This document shows, piece after piece, positions 24,268 to 37,300 of a DNA stretch of 64,000 bases. How positions within the stretch are numbered: position 1 is the stretch's first letter; each line of letters starts with the position of its first letter. The notes beneath the pieces are model-generated. The model saw only the letters and a list, made by a program, of their open reading frames with translations, had not been told where the DNA came from and searched no databases. Source of the stretch: Mactromeris polynyma (taxonomy: Eukaryota; Mollusca; Bivalvia; Venerida; Mactridae); assembly GCA_032209605.1 (NCBI GenBank), contig JASFXZ010000001.1:37266619-37330618 (forward strand), given 5' to 3'. The position numbers and the translations under genes are program-made.

Positions 24268-25314
24268 TTATTGCGTTCTTTCACAGACAAAACCATAACT
24301 TCCTGGACAATAGTCATCATGCCATTTAAATTCATCATTTGAATTACGCCACAAAAGGGCACAGTTCTGATCTTGACCTCCATCGTGATGATTTGGTTGT
24401 CCATTGTCCCAATCGCCGTGGCTTACACGTGTGTTAGTGTTCACCCAAACAAATTGATTGTTTAAATCTTTGTCGTACGCCCCGAACCAAAAAGCAGTTT
24501 CTGCTGAATCTGCAATAAATAAATGAGAATGTATGAGGGTGTCAAGGGGAATTTGTGTATGTCACATATATATATATAATGCAAATAACCAGGATTCGCA
24601 CTATATATCGCAGAATTTAATATGTAGTGATCAGTATGACCAAAGACCTAAATACCATTAGGTCTTTGGTATGACGTTAGAAGTGATGGGGAATGTGGTT
24701 ATCTAAGAGGTCTTTACACTTACATATAAATATATGGATATGAAATTATATATAATTATATAATATGTACCACTATGTTATTTCAATATGGTTATAATAG
24801 TTATAATACAAGGGAGATAACTAGGAGCTAGCAACAATAGGTCGAAGGGGGGGGGGGGGGATAACACGAACACTACTTGTATATCAAATGAAATAATTGC
24901 ACATGGGGAAAGTGAAATTTAACATACACGTACATCTAAAACATAAACAGAAATAATAACCATACAACGATTTGCAGCCTTGGAACTGTCAGTAAAAATA
25001 CTGGGGGTTTACATCGATTTAACAGCTAGCTAACATTACTCTTAATCGTTATATGGTCATTGATTTCCAACACACACACATAAATTGACCAAGTATTTTC
25101 AGCAAATAACACATTTTCAACTTACACGAATTTGTCAAGAAGTTTCGAATCAAGGCCATTTTCGGTGTTGTATCCATGACAACCAGGTCACCATGATCAC
25201 CTTGACACTGATGGCGAGCTGACTCCCAAGCAGCATGATTTGTATGTATTTTTATACACATCGACGTTGTGTCTTTGTGAACAATTTGCCAACCATCTGA
25301 CGATGGACATGCGT
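24268..25314 (-). CDS. C-type lectin domain 3 and C-terminus (exons 14-15)
   Basis: Exon 25126-25314 reads ACPSSDGWQIVHKDTTSMC and then ESARHQCQGDHGDLVVMD. The terminal exon 24268-24509 reads AETAFWFGAYD, GDWDNGQPNHHDGGQDQNC and FKWHDDYC, ending VCERTQ and TAA. It has a QPN motif instead of QPD and is the most diverged of the three lectin domains, so its sugar preference may differ (inference). Confidence 0.87.
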
Positions 25315-28300
25315 CTGCAAGTAGATCAGTATTTATACAATTGTAATTCCAACTAGTGCAATAATCATTCAAAGAACAATTCTTTTACAACATAATTTCT
25401 AGTGGAACAAGTGGAACGGTTAGACTTCCGGTATCGGAGAATCCGAAGAAAATGCTTTCAATATTTACATCCTGTTTTTTTCTCACTGGAAACTTATGAG
25501 TCAGATATTACGCTAGCACCATTGGTGCGGTGACTCAATGCGTGCCTGATGAAAAAATATATTTTACTTTCAGTACTTAGAAAAGTGGGTCCAAGTTTGT
25601 AGAACGTTCGACTGTCGGCCTGGAAGTCGAGAGATGCAAACTTCGGAGAGGAACATGCATGTATTGGCCAGAGTCACCAAAAAATCGATCGGAAATTGAT
25701 GTTTTTTCAGTTTTTTTCTTCACGGCATATAACATTTTTCTAGGTAAGAACTTTACGTTTTAGCTCATAGAGGTTTCATAAGTGATGGCACATAAATATC
25801 TAAAGAGTTGCCTTTAATATGTCCTCTGGCTGCAAGGGGGGGGGGGGGGGTCATAATGTTTGGCGCATTTGTCGGGCATGTTTCAGCATTCATTTAAGAA
25901 TCCGTGATCTATTGTAGAAATATACCCTCTTAGGAAAAATTACCTCGATAGATGACCGAATCTTTCAATATTGAACTATTGTTTCTTCTTTGTTTACATG
26001 GGCACGAACTATTCAGTTCGTTTACATCTAATTATCTTTTTATAAGGAGAAAACAGATGTAGTAAAGGCATATGCCTGTTTGTAACAATTTTTGCTGTTC
26101 AGAAATTGACTGAAGCTATAACTATATTTACTAATTTGCATCACACCTTAACAACAAAGGATTGCATAGCATTTATCGTACAGCCCCGTAATCCAACAAT
26201 CACATCACGTGTACGTGCTTTGAGTGAAAGTCATACTTTCCTGTATTCTGACGAAAACTTGAATGTTGCCAGTTTCAAGCTATGGTAAAAGGTCCATTCT
26301 AATTTAAGCATTTTATACTATCATTGCCACTTGGCTGTTATCGCACGTAAACATCATTTTGCCATTCAGAAACACTGGCGTCATCTAGGCAATTCTAAGT
26401 ATTAAGCCGCCCTTCTTGAGATGACTGAGGAAGCCGAAACTACTGATTTAAATCACAGATCCCTTATTGTGTTAGATATGGAGGGGCGACTGCTTTCGTA
26501 CTACAGTCGGACCTCGTTTATTCGACAACCTTTCATCCGAATACTTGGTATAATCCGAAAAATATCAGGTCCCAATGTATTTTACGTACGTCGATTTGAA
26601 ATGGGCTATTTGAAACCATGTATTATTCGAAATAAAATTTCGGACCCGATATATTCGAATAAACGAGGTCCGAAACATTTGCTATGATATTATACCCAAA
26701 CCTGCTTTCACAGCACATTCGTTGTTGCATAAATCAGTATTACAACATTTCGCATGACAATCGTCGTTCCCATGAAGTGACGCAATAACCGCACATGCCT
26801 GAAATATCGAGAATCCAACATTACGCAAATTCTATCCTCTAGAGTATGCAGTATGTGATCAGAGTTTCTAAAACTGCGTGTCGTGGACCACTGTCAGAAT
26901 GTACTTTGATATTTCCGGTTTGACTTCATTCATTTTAATGCTTCAAATCAGAGGATAACAACAGGGTATCACACCAAACGACCATAACAACACAAATTTA
27001 ACGTATCATGTGAATGAAAAAATCATCAAGATGTACACCCCTTTTTATACTGTTATAATGTTGTTTATTATGGCATGGGTGTGACACGTGAGAGGGAAAC
27101 TAAGGCGTGGCCACAATACATATGTCGAGGCGTAAAGTTACTAAGTTGTTGCTAACATACCTTACCACGCGGTCACAATTCATCACGTGTCGGTCACTCT
27201 ATGCCAACCACCGTTATCTATAACCTGAGGAATTTGAAGGGGCTTTCATACTGTAATTGTCAGCTAAATAAGTTTCAGAAAATTGTTAAATAAAAATTAC
27301 ATTATGCTTTATGTGTCTATGCTCATAAGCTTATCATGTTCTGAATTTTAGATTAGGCCTACATGTCAAAGATTTATAAGCAGTGTGAGTGATTTTGTGT
27401 ACTGAACTTTTCTGGAAATGTACTGAATTTTAGGTTATGGAATCAAATATAGCGAACATATTCAACTGCTTCTGGAGTGCTTTGTGTTGGATTCTACGTC
27501 CCGCTTATAATTGTTGCAGTGTGATATCACGCCATAGAAACTTCGCATGATGCCACATACAACCACATTAACCTGACCGCAGACCAACATGTCCTAGTGC
27601 GACTCTTGTCCTGTTGTGCGATAGCACTGGAGATATTAGTACCAAGTCAAAGCTCGAACATGACACCTTCCATTCCAGAGATGAACGCTCTGTTGTATAA
27701 AGCCACTGAGCCGGTTGTAACTGCATGTATGATGTTTAAGTTTTAGAGTATATGTCTAACTACTAGGCTGAATAAAACAACCATCTTAGTAAGGAAACAG
27801 TATTATTAATTTGTTTCGTGAGTTTCCTTACTTACCGTAGTAAATACACAACTGCTGGTATACATAGCATGTCCAGCGGCTGCACTTAATTCTGGTGACA
27901 CATGGAGTAGACATTCCTAGAATCAAAAAAGTTAGTTTACAATCGCGATTTATCAGAATAACTATCAAGAGCGGGTACCTGGATATAACATAGCCCTGCT
28001 TTTTTGTGGGCATTGATTGTATGTGATGTTTATCATACGCTGAATGCCTGTGGCCATTGCGACAGTAATGGGTTTCAAGATGTTATTTAGCCCATGACAT
28101 CTATACAATGCTACGTTCAGGAAAAGTGTATGAATTCATAACAAATCGTTCCACTACCATGGCACTTTTTACGTAAAGTTTCGAGATGCTGCTAACTATT
28201 CTGAAAACTTTCTTTATATAAGGGAGAAAACTGAGATACGCAAATTACACATAAAAATCGAGTTGTTTCCCTTTATTTACTTTTTTAAAAACACCATAAC

Positions 28301-31300
28301 TATCATACGATTACCTTGTAAAATGGGTGAATATTCTAAATAAAATGAGCTTGGTAACATCACATGAGAATACAATTTATGTCTTTTGTTACCTGACTAG
28401 GACCACACATAGTTGTGTTCGTGCACTCTCCTGGCTGGTCCATCGCAACGCATGTATAACAAAGAGGGCCGTGTGGGGCTGTTGGTATTGGCGCGGGCGT
28501 GGTGGGAACTGAAAATATGTAATACATTCACTTAAATCGTATTATTTAACAGAGACTGGGCGTTGTAGCTAAATGATTACATGTATTACCAGACCGACTA
28601 ATGGTTCATAAAAAGTATTTTATTCATTATCTGTACAAAATGTACGTTATCGCGAACAACAATCTGACCTTAATTTTCAGTTATCGCTCGAGTATAATAT
28701 AAGTTTATAAACTTTCGTCATGATGATTTGAAATCCATAAATACACCAATAAATAATTAATTATTGTTTGACATTACAGGTTGTGTTATGCCTAAAGTAC
28801 ATGTATTAATAAATAACTCAATGAATTGACGAACGAACGGACAGACGGACGGACGGACGGACGGACGGGACGAATGGCAACAGATATATAATGAGTACCA
28901 TTGCTTAAATGTGAATCTAACGCGATGTGATGATACTGTGCATCTCTTAATTTAGGTTCTATAATAGTTGAGTAGGTTCTGACCCTATTTTGTCAAAGAT
29001 CAATGTGGGTTCCAACCGTTTCACGTTATTGTTGCTGCTGTCATTTAGTTTTGTTTAGGAGATTTGTAGGTCTAGACCTTCAAAGCATTTAATCATCACT
29101 TATTTCATCATACATCCGATGCGTGTGGATCAAGGTGCGCAACCGCATGTAATGACCGGAACCCTTTGATCATTCCATCACTGAATGGTTACTGTCAGAG
29201 AACGATATATACGAGTACAGTGTAGGTCATAGTGTACTTCGAGACAAACTCCCCGCAGCAGTAAGTAACCTTGGCGTTTAGAAGGAACCGCTGCCACCTC
29301 TAAGAAATTGTTCTTGGTCTGAAATGAGTTCCTTTTTTCCGAACTTTTAAATAAATCAAATATTTTCATGCCGCTAGCCATCAGTGAACAAATAATGCTT
29401 CATTGCATACATAATTGTTTAAAGTTTGAAATTATGACATAGCACCTAGTTTCTGTTTTGTCGGTTGTGACCTGGCGGAATGAGATCGGTTACGTTGTTG
29501 CAAACATTAACGTAATAGAACTAACGTGCTTTTTTTAATCGAATAATATGGAATGCTTTAGACTTATTTTGTCTTGTGACGGCATAATTTCACGCTTGCA
29601 ACTTTTCTAATTCCGCCATCTTTTACCTGTGATGCGACATTTCTGCGCGGAGGTGGCTTCGAGATAAACAAAACGAGTGAAATGAGTTAACTGTAACGAG
29701 GTTTTGGTAAATACCAGTTCCTCCATGAGTTGTAGATTCGCAAATATAGTAATATGCTGATGAACACTTGTCATCATGCCAACGGTAGTGATCAGGTCCA
29801 TACAGGACTACACAGTCCTGTGATCCCATATCTGGCTGTTGATTTGGGACCACCTCGTTTCCACCACCCCAATTTGTATATTGAATATCTTGTCCGTTCG
29901 GCCAAAGAAAGTCATCATTATTGTGCTTGTCATTAGCTCCTATCCAGTACGTTCTGCTATGTTCGTCAGGCAAAGCTGGAATAGAAAGCAACTCGGGCAC
30001 AAATACATGTTAATACATGATGACTAATAAACACATTTCCCGGTATTATCGATAGAACGAGACCATTATCACTCTTTCATTAACAGTATTTTGAGTGTTA
30101 TTCTTTGCTTTTAGCAACGTGGGCACACATTATTTTTATATGCCAAATAAGGTCCGTTTGTTAAAATTCAGTAATCTGGACTGGTGTTTACTGCAAACGC
30201 TATGTCTGTTTGTCTTCTAAATGTCATTTGTTTATAAAAAACATTGATAGTGTCGTACTAGATTGATGTATAAGGATGTTGTCTATGAATATGGTTTTCT
30301 CAGGTGAATCAATGGTCACCAATTGGTCGCCAAAATGTTCACAGGCTGATTTAGCGGCGCTGTAAGACAGAGTCTGCGATTCCATGATCTTTATACATAT
30401 GCCAGTGTATGTATCATAGAAATGTCCCGTTTTGCAAGTGTTTTCTGAAAATACAAAATAAAGGACATGTTTAACGTTTGTGGTCATTATTTGAATAGTA
30501 TTTCAGACATACACGGCGGCTTGTTTATGGTTTTCAAACGAATAGAAATGTATTTTATCTGCAAGCAACAAGTAACGACACAAGAACAAGAGGTGTAGAA
30601 CTAATGGTTCTTGATTGATACAGTTCATAAATTAAGTAAACCTTAAAGTGACAACATATAATTTCTGGAATTAATATTTTGTAAACAAAAATGTTTTTAC
30701 ATATTTTGCTAGGAATGACATTATTGCCAAACGAAAATACAATCTGCAATAAATACATGTAAGACATGTAACTCCTGACTTTCTTCAACGAAATTTCGCT
30801 GTTACTGAAGATCTCCAGACATAAACTGTTGAATGTGAAAAGTTCGTTAGATATCACCGGAGCACGTTATATATTAACGGAGCACGTTAGATATCACCGG
30901 AGTACGTTAGATATCACCGGAGTACGTTAGATATCACCGGAGCGCGTTATATATAGCCGAATTACGTTATATATCACCGGAGCACGTATATATCAACGGA
31001 GTACGTTAGATAACACCAGAGCGCGTTATATATAGCCGAAATACGTTATATATCACCGGAGCACGTATATATCAACGGAGTACGTTAGATATCACCAGAG
31101 CATATTAGATATCACCGCATTACGTTATAATTATATCACCGAATTACGTTACATATCACCGGAGCGCGTATATAGCAACGGAGTACGTCAGATATCACCG
31201 GAGTACGTTAGATATCACCTGAGCACGTTAGATATTACCGGAGCACGTTGGATGTCACCGGAACACGTTAGATATAATCATACAAATGCATGTACAAGTT

Positions 31301-34300
31301 TGCATAATATTAACAATTTAGAGGGACATAAAACCTGGATTTGTTGATCCGGTATGTAATAGAGTAGAGGGGTTTTCACAAATGAAGTTTCTCTTCGTCC
31401 AGCAATGGTCGTCTGCCCATCTATAGCCATCTGCTCCCCACAATAAAACACAATCTTGATTATGTTCTAGACGGTCGTCAGGTTGTTGATTAGTGGCCAC
31501 TTCGTCCCCACCGCCCCAGTTTGTATAAACCATCTTTTCACCATTTAACCAATAATATTCCGTTTTGTTATGCAAATCATATGCACTTGTCCAGTAAAAT
31601 CGATCTTTCGCTAGCTGAATACCTACAAAAAATGAAGTCGAAACTCAGTATGTCGAACTATGTTAAGTCAAGACCTTATTCAACTCAGAAACTGAAATTC
31701 AATAAATTCACATATTAAAACACTGCCTTCCATGAGTTTATCTCGAACACCACTGTCTCGAAGTATAAAGGGCCATGACCCCACAGATGTTCCTTACAAA
31801 CAAGTTTTACTGAATACCTCATGTCCGAAACAATTTTAGTCATCGAATCTCATCTGCAAGAAGGATTTATCAAAACAGTATTTTACAAACAGCCATAGAC
31901 TTGATACAACTGCAAGACAACATATCAATAATGCATTAATACATCTTAACATTTTGATTAAGCGGATGAATAAGCAATTGAAATATCACTCTGTGCTTGT
32001 CAATACTATAAGTACATTTTATTTACTTATAACCTCTTAATGGCTTAAATTATACATACATATGACTTTGTTACAGAAAATACTGTGTGACTTTAATTCT
32101 TACTTGAATGATAAAGTATCATGGTGTCGATAAATGTCGTCTTCTCGTGTGAATCTACGGTAACAAGTCGGTCACCAATACTTTCACAAGCCTGCTTAGC
32201 TTCTTGATACGACAGCAGTTGATTCTCAATAATCTTTATACACATTCCAGTAATATCATCATGAAAGTGATCTGATTTGCAACCTGAAAGTAATATAAGA
32301 AAACTTCTAACGATACTCCAAAAATATAAGCAATTCATCAAGTTTGGAAGTGATTAATTGAAAGTAATACATTGAAACAGAGAATTATTATCCAAAAGTG
32401 AAATAATACACCAAAGGGGAAGAAATAAAAAAAACTAGAATGCGTCCATAGGACACAGATGCCCCCACTTGCAGCCTTTGTCACAAAAGCAAATGCTACT
32501 ATTCTGCTCATAGTTTGTGAATGGATATCAAAATTACCAAGTGAACAACTGTACTGATTATGGTGATAAGTCAAGGGCAATAACTTTGCACATACTGGGT
32601 GTAACCATACATGAAACCTCAGGTGCACAACTATACATGCTGGTGAACATTCCTGTAAAGTTTAATGAATCTGGCTCATATACTTTTGGAGATATGAGCG
32701 ACACAAGATTGCATACTCTGTAGGCTATATTTTAACTAAGTCAATGGACATAACTCTGCACTTACTGGACACAACCAAACATGAAACCCCAGGTGCAAAA
32801 CTACATAGACTGGTGAACATTCCTGTAAAGTTTTATGACTCTGGCTTATATTCTTTTGGAGATATGAGTGACACAAGATTTTGTGACGGACGGAAGGACG
32901 GACAGACGGACGGATGGACGGTAGGACAGACGGACAAGGGCAAATCTATACACCCCCCCCCCTTTTCAGAGTGGGGGGCATAATAATCAACGAAACTGAA
33001 AGCATTCAACGAAATTGGAACCAAAGAATTAAAATTATTCCGCAGCTTAAATAGTTCACAGAATGAAACTTAAGTAATCTGTAAAAAAGAAAAAATCATT
33101 AAACTAAAATAATCAGCATATTTGACAGTTAGTACACACATCTAAAATTAATTCAAATAACTGCAAAGTAACTCACAGAACTTGAAGTAATCCGCAAAAC
33201 AGAAAATAAATCACACTACTGAAAGTTACTCAAAAAAAACCTCGCTGATAAGTTTTAGCTCGCCTGTCATTGCAACTAAATTTACAACCTGAAGTGTGCG
33301 TCTGTAATGTAGTAGGCTGTTCTGTAGTAATCTGTACCGGCGCTGTTGGAAGGTGTGTATGGGCAGACGTCGCAGAGGGAAAGACTGGTGAGGTTGTAAG
33401 AGCACATGCATGATTACAAAAATCATTGTAACAGCAGTTAGCCGGGCATTTAGAATTGATGGCAGCGTGTGGTATCGCGAAGCATGCCTGAAAAAGACAG
33501 ACAGCTTTTGTAACTTTGTTGGCATTCTATTTGGTGTACTTAATAGTATGCTATTTTTTATCATTTGTACCTAAACAACATGAACAATATAGTACAATTA
33601 GTTAATACATCAGTAAACATGCATTGTCAAAGAATTCACTAACAATGCATTCCTGTACCTTTGACAAATTAGAAGTTTATAATATATTTAAATTAAAACA
33701 AACTTCCATTTTTAACCAAGGGGGGTTACACGTTTTGTCCGTGCCTAACATGATCGAGAGTTTTTGAATCGGTGTTACATTCCTTACAGTCGTATTGAAG
33801 ATGATTTAGCTTATGCAGTACTAACAATGGACAAAGCAGTTCAAAAGTTGGTTCAAAAGAACTGATAATGTGGCGTTCCCTGTAGCTACTTATTCTCTCT
33901 CTTTCAAACATCAAAGACGGAGGATTCCGTGTATCGGAATCACGACATGCAAAATACAAGGCGATCGCATCATGTATTAAACCGCCCATCTACGAATGTT
34001 TCGACCCTTCCATACCAGAACACTCAGATGACAAGGTCGAAACACGTGTACCAGCTTATGACGAAAGTGGTTCAACAATATAATAACAGTAACTGTTCTC
34101 AACACAACACCAATTAACCAACATCAACATGGAAAGTACTTAATTAAACATTTCAGGTAAAAAATAGATATTACAGAATTTAGAGAAATTTGAATATATT
34201 AAGGTAAATATTTATTACCACAATACTTATACATTCACTTCTGTATAATGTGCCTGAAAGGCCGATGAAATCAGTGGGAATGTACACAAGACACACCTGA

Positions 34301-37300
34301 AGTCATAAAAACAAGAACATAAACTTTTGGAACTAGTTCTTTTTCTTCGACCATGTCCAAACATAGAATGCACTTTCATAGATTCCGATTATTAAGTCGG
34401 GTCTGTCCTTTATGTTCGTCAATGTCACAGACATAGACAATACACGTTCATCTAGTCCGTATATGGTAGACTCGTTCCTTTTGGTAGACAATGTCACAAA
34501 CATAGAATGTATTTCCATCGATAATATGTCGACATTGTTCGTTTTGTGTTTGTGCAACGATGTCACACAAATGTAGTTTCTCCTGTTCCATTTATAAGTC
34601 GGTTTTGTCGTTTAGTTAATTTAAAACCATTGTGAAATATGAAACTACAATGAAATATATCACAACTCGGAGGTAGCAAGCGAATGTATGAGCCGAACAC
34701 TGCGTTCAGTTACGGCTAACAGTCGCTCACGTTTTGTTTTGTATCCCTGGCCCACCGTACCACATTGACTGCACACGGGGAACCAAATTGCAAAATAAAC
34801 ACAGGGCTGGTTCCCAGCCTTTACTGTCTTTGATGCAGGGAACCAGTATAAGCATGGTGATATCAATTCGCTCTGAAGCTACTATGTCATTTGCCAACAA
34901 AAAGGTGTTGCTTCGATGAGGTTGCACTGTCATTTCCCTGATAAAACTGTTTTTGTAAACAATTTACGATAGTGTTTAACCTAGATATTAATATGCAGTT
35001 GTCCTGATAAGCGTTTATGAAATCACAAAGTATAGTTCATTGTACTGTCACTTACCTCCGCCTGATCACAAACAGTTACATTATTGCATTTAGCAGGGTC
35101 TTGTGTGGAGTCGCATGAAAAGCAGTACGGCCCTCGTTGTGATGGAGGTGTAGCTAAATAGAAATTTGAATTATTATAATACTGTTGAACACGTAAGTAA
35201 AGGTCAATGTGAAACATGTGAAGAAACATGAACACCTATAGAGCATCCTCTCGAGAGCGATCAACACCTGAGCAACAATATTATGAGATTCCAGTAATAA
35301 TATATCATCAACAATAAACTGTATAGAGCAACACCCCTCACCGTCAGAAATCTACGTTCCCAAAGGGTGTTTCTCTCGAGAGGTTGCATCGTATGTCAAA
35401 TGGTTGAGAACCAAACTGCGGAAAGATAAAACTGACACATATAACATCAGTTTATATTATAAGTTACACGGGTGGTTGTCACGTCATATGTTACAAATAG
35501 AGGATCTTACATGAGTGGTCATTATTTATTGGATTTATTAAACGAGTCGTCTGAAAACGTTTTAGATGACGAGTTTAATAAATTCAATAAAAAATTTACA
35601 CGAATGTAAAATTCTATTTTTGACATCACGGCAGAATGACGTCACACCGGAAGTATACCCAATATCGATATTTGGCACACCCGGTCACATGATCATAGAT
35701 ATTGTCCTCACGTTGTCCATATAATTCATGATGGTGCAAATGCAATTTTCCATCAGACCCAAGTGAACGTTCTCGATGTTAAGCTTTGGATTTCATATAA
35801 TCTAGATCTAATAATTAGACATATGTACAGTAAACCTCAATAATAAGACCACCCATGGACCATTGAAAACTGGTCTTCTCATTGAGGTGGTCTTGAGGGT
35901 GAATAAAGAGCAATTAAAACATTGAAATTAGACATGGAAACTGTGTTCCTAATTTCGTGACAGTTCCTGCTTAAAATATCTACATTGATTTGGTATGTGG
36001 CAAAAATATTTTTGAATTGGTGTGAAGAATGTATTTATTGGAGGTTGAGTGGCGGATGTTTCCAACATTTGCATATATGATGAGTCAGCAAAAAAAGAAT
36101 AATATGAACATTGTTCTATACCATGGAGGTTAAACATGCACTTATTTGGTACTAACTGAAAGGTAACATTAATTTCTCTCTGGTGGTATATTTTTGTTAT
36201 ATATCACGTATTGCATTTTGAAGGGTATATTGACTAAATATAGTTTAATCGGTTTAAAAGTAACAGCGAAACGCGTCATACACGTTCGTACGTTTGACTG
36301 CGCATATAAATGTTCCCTTTTTGTAAACCGTAATACACAACGTAACTTGAAATAGATGAACTCCGGAATTCGCCCAAATGGGTTTTAACCAGGGGTAATG
36401 TTAGATCCATTGAAGATCGATCAGACGTTAAATCCTCTCTTTGTTTTCATGTTAACGGTACATCGTTGTTCGTACCGCAGGATTAGAGGGAAATCCCCAT
36501 ATTTATACCAATGCGGAGTAGATCTATTGAATGAGCGAACATGTATTAAAAACTAATACCTGCTTGCGGTAAATGCACATTTAAGTCAATCTGATCTGAT
36601 GGACTTTAACCAACATTATATATTACCATGCCTTCCACAGCCTTCGTTGTTACAAAAGTCATTCTGACAGCACTCTATACATATGGATAAGTCGGTGGCT
36701 CTCTTATTTATGTTCGCATCATCTTTGTACAAGTGACGCTGATCAATACCTGGAACCATTCTACGACCGACTAGCGTTCCAGTCAACCCCGAACCACAAC
36801 TCTACAATTACCAATGGAACCAATGTCATTAAAACTTAGTCCATGTGAAGTAAGCATTTATTTAGTAATTACTACAGTTTAGTAAATACAAGTTACAGCA
36901 ATGTTACTGGAACATACCACATATGGCGGTACGACTTCATCAGTCAGGAGTAAACATGCAATAAATTGAATGCAGTTCTAAAATTTCAAATACAGAAATT
37001 AAAACAACATTGCTGACAGTATTGAAGAAATCACTGTTAAATTGTCACATTCTGCTACACGAAACTACAGTAACTGTATCTACAGATGCAGACTGTATTA
37101 AAACAACAGCAACACAAATAACAGAATAAGCAACATTTCTTTAAATATATTGAAGTTAAACTAACTTATTTTACATCGAATATATAGAGGATCTAACATG
37201 AGTGTTCATGTTTAATTGAATTTATCAAACGAGTCGGTACAAATGATATAATGCGAGGCTTTGTATGGCGTAAACAAACAGATCTACGTTGACACAGTTG

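Noticed and set aside
28820..28880. Short direct repeats considered as a CRISPR-like array
   Set aside because: It is a simple GGAC tetranucleotide run without spacers, in a eukaryotic intron.
33640..33660. Candidate middle exon for Ly6 domain 2 (acag|GAATGC on the minus strand)
   Set aside because: It starts like the domain 3 exon (EC), but the cysteine spacing is wrong, a stop follows after 16 codons and no phase-0 donor is present.
33726..33989. Minus frame containing YDCKECNTDSK
   Set aside because: A CxxC is present, but spacing does not fit Ly6 or lectin domains and there are no phase-compatible splice sites.
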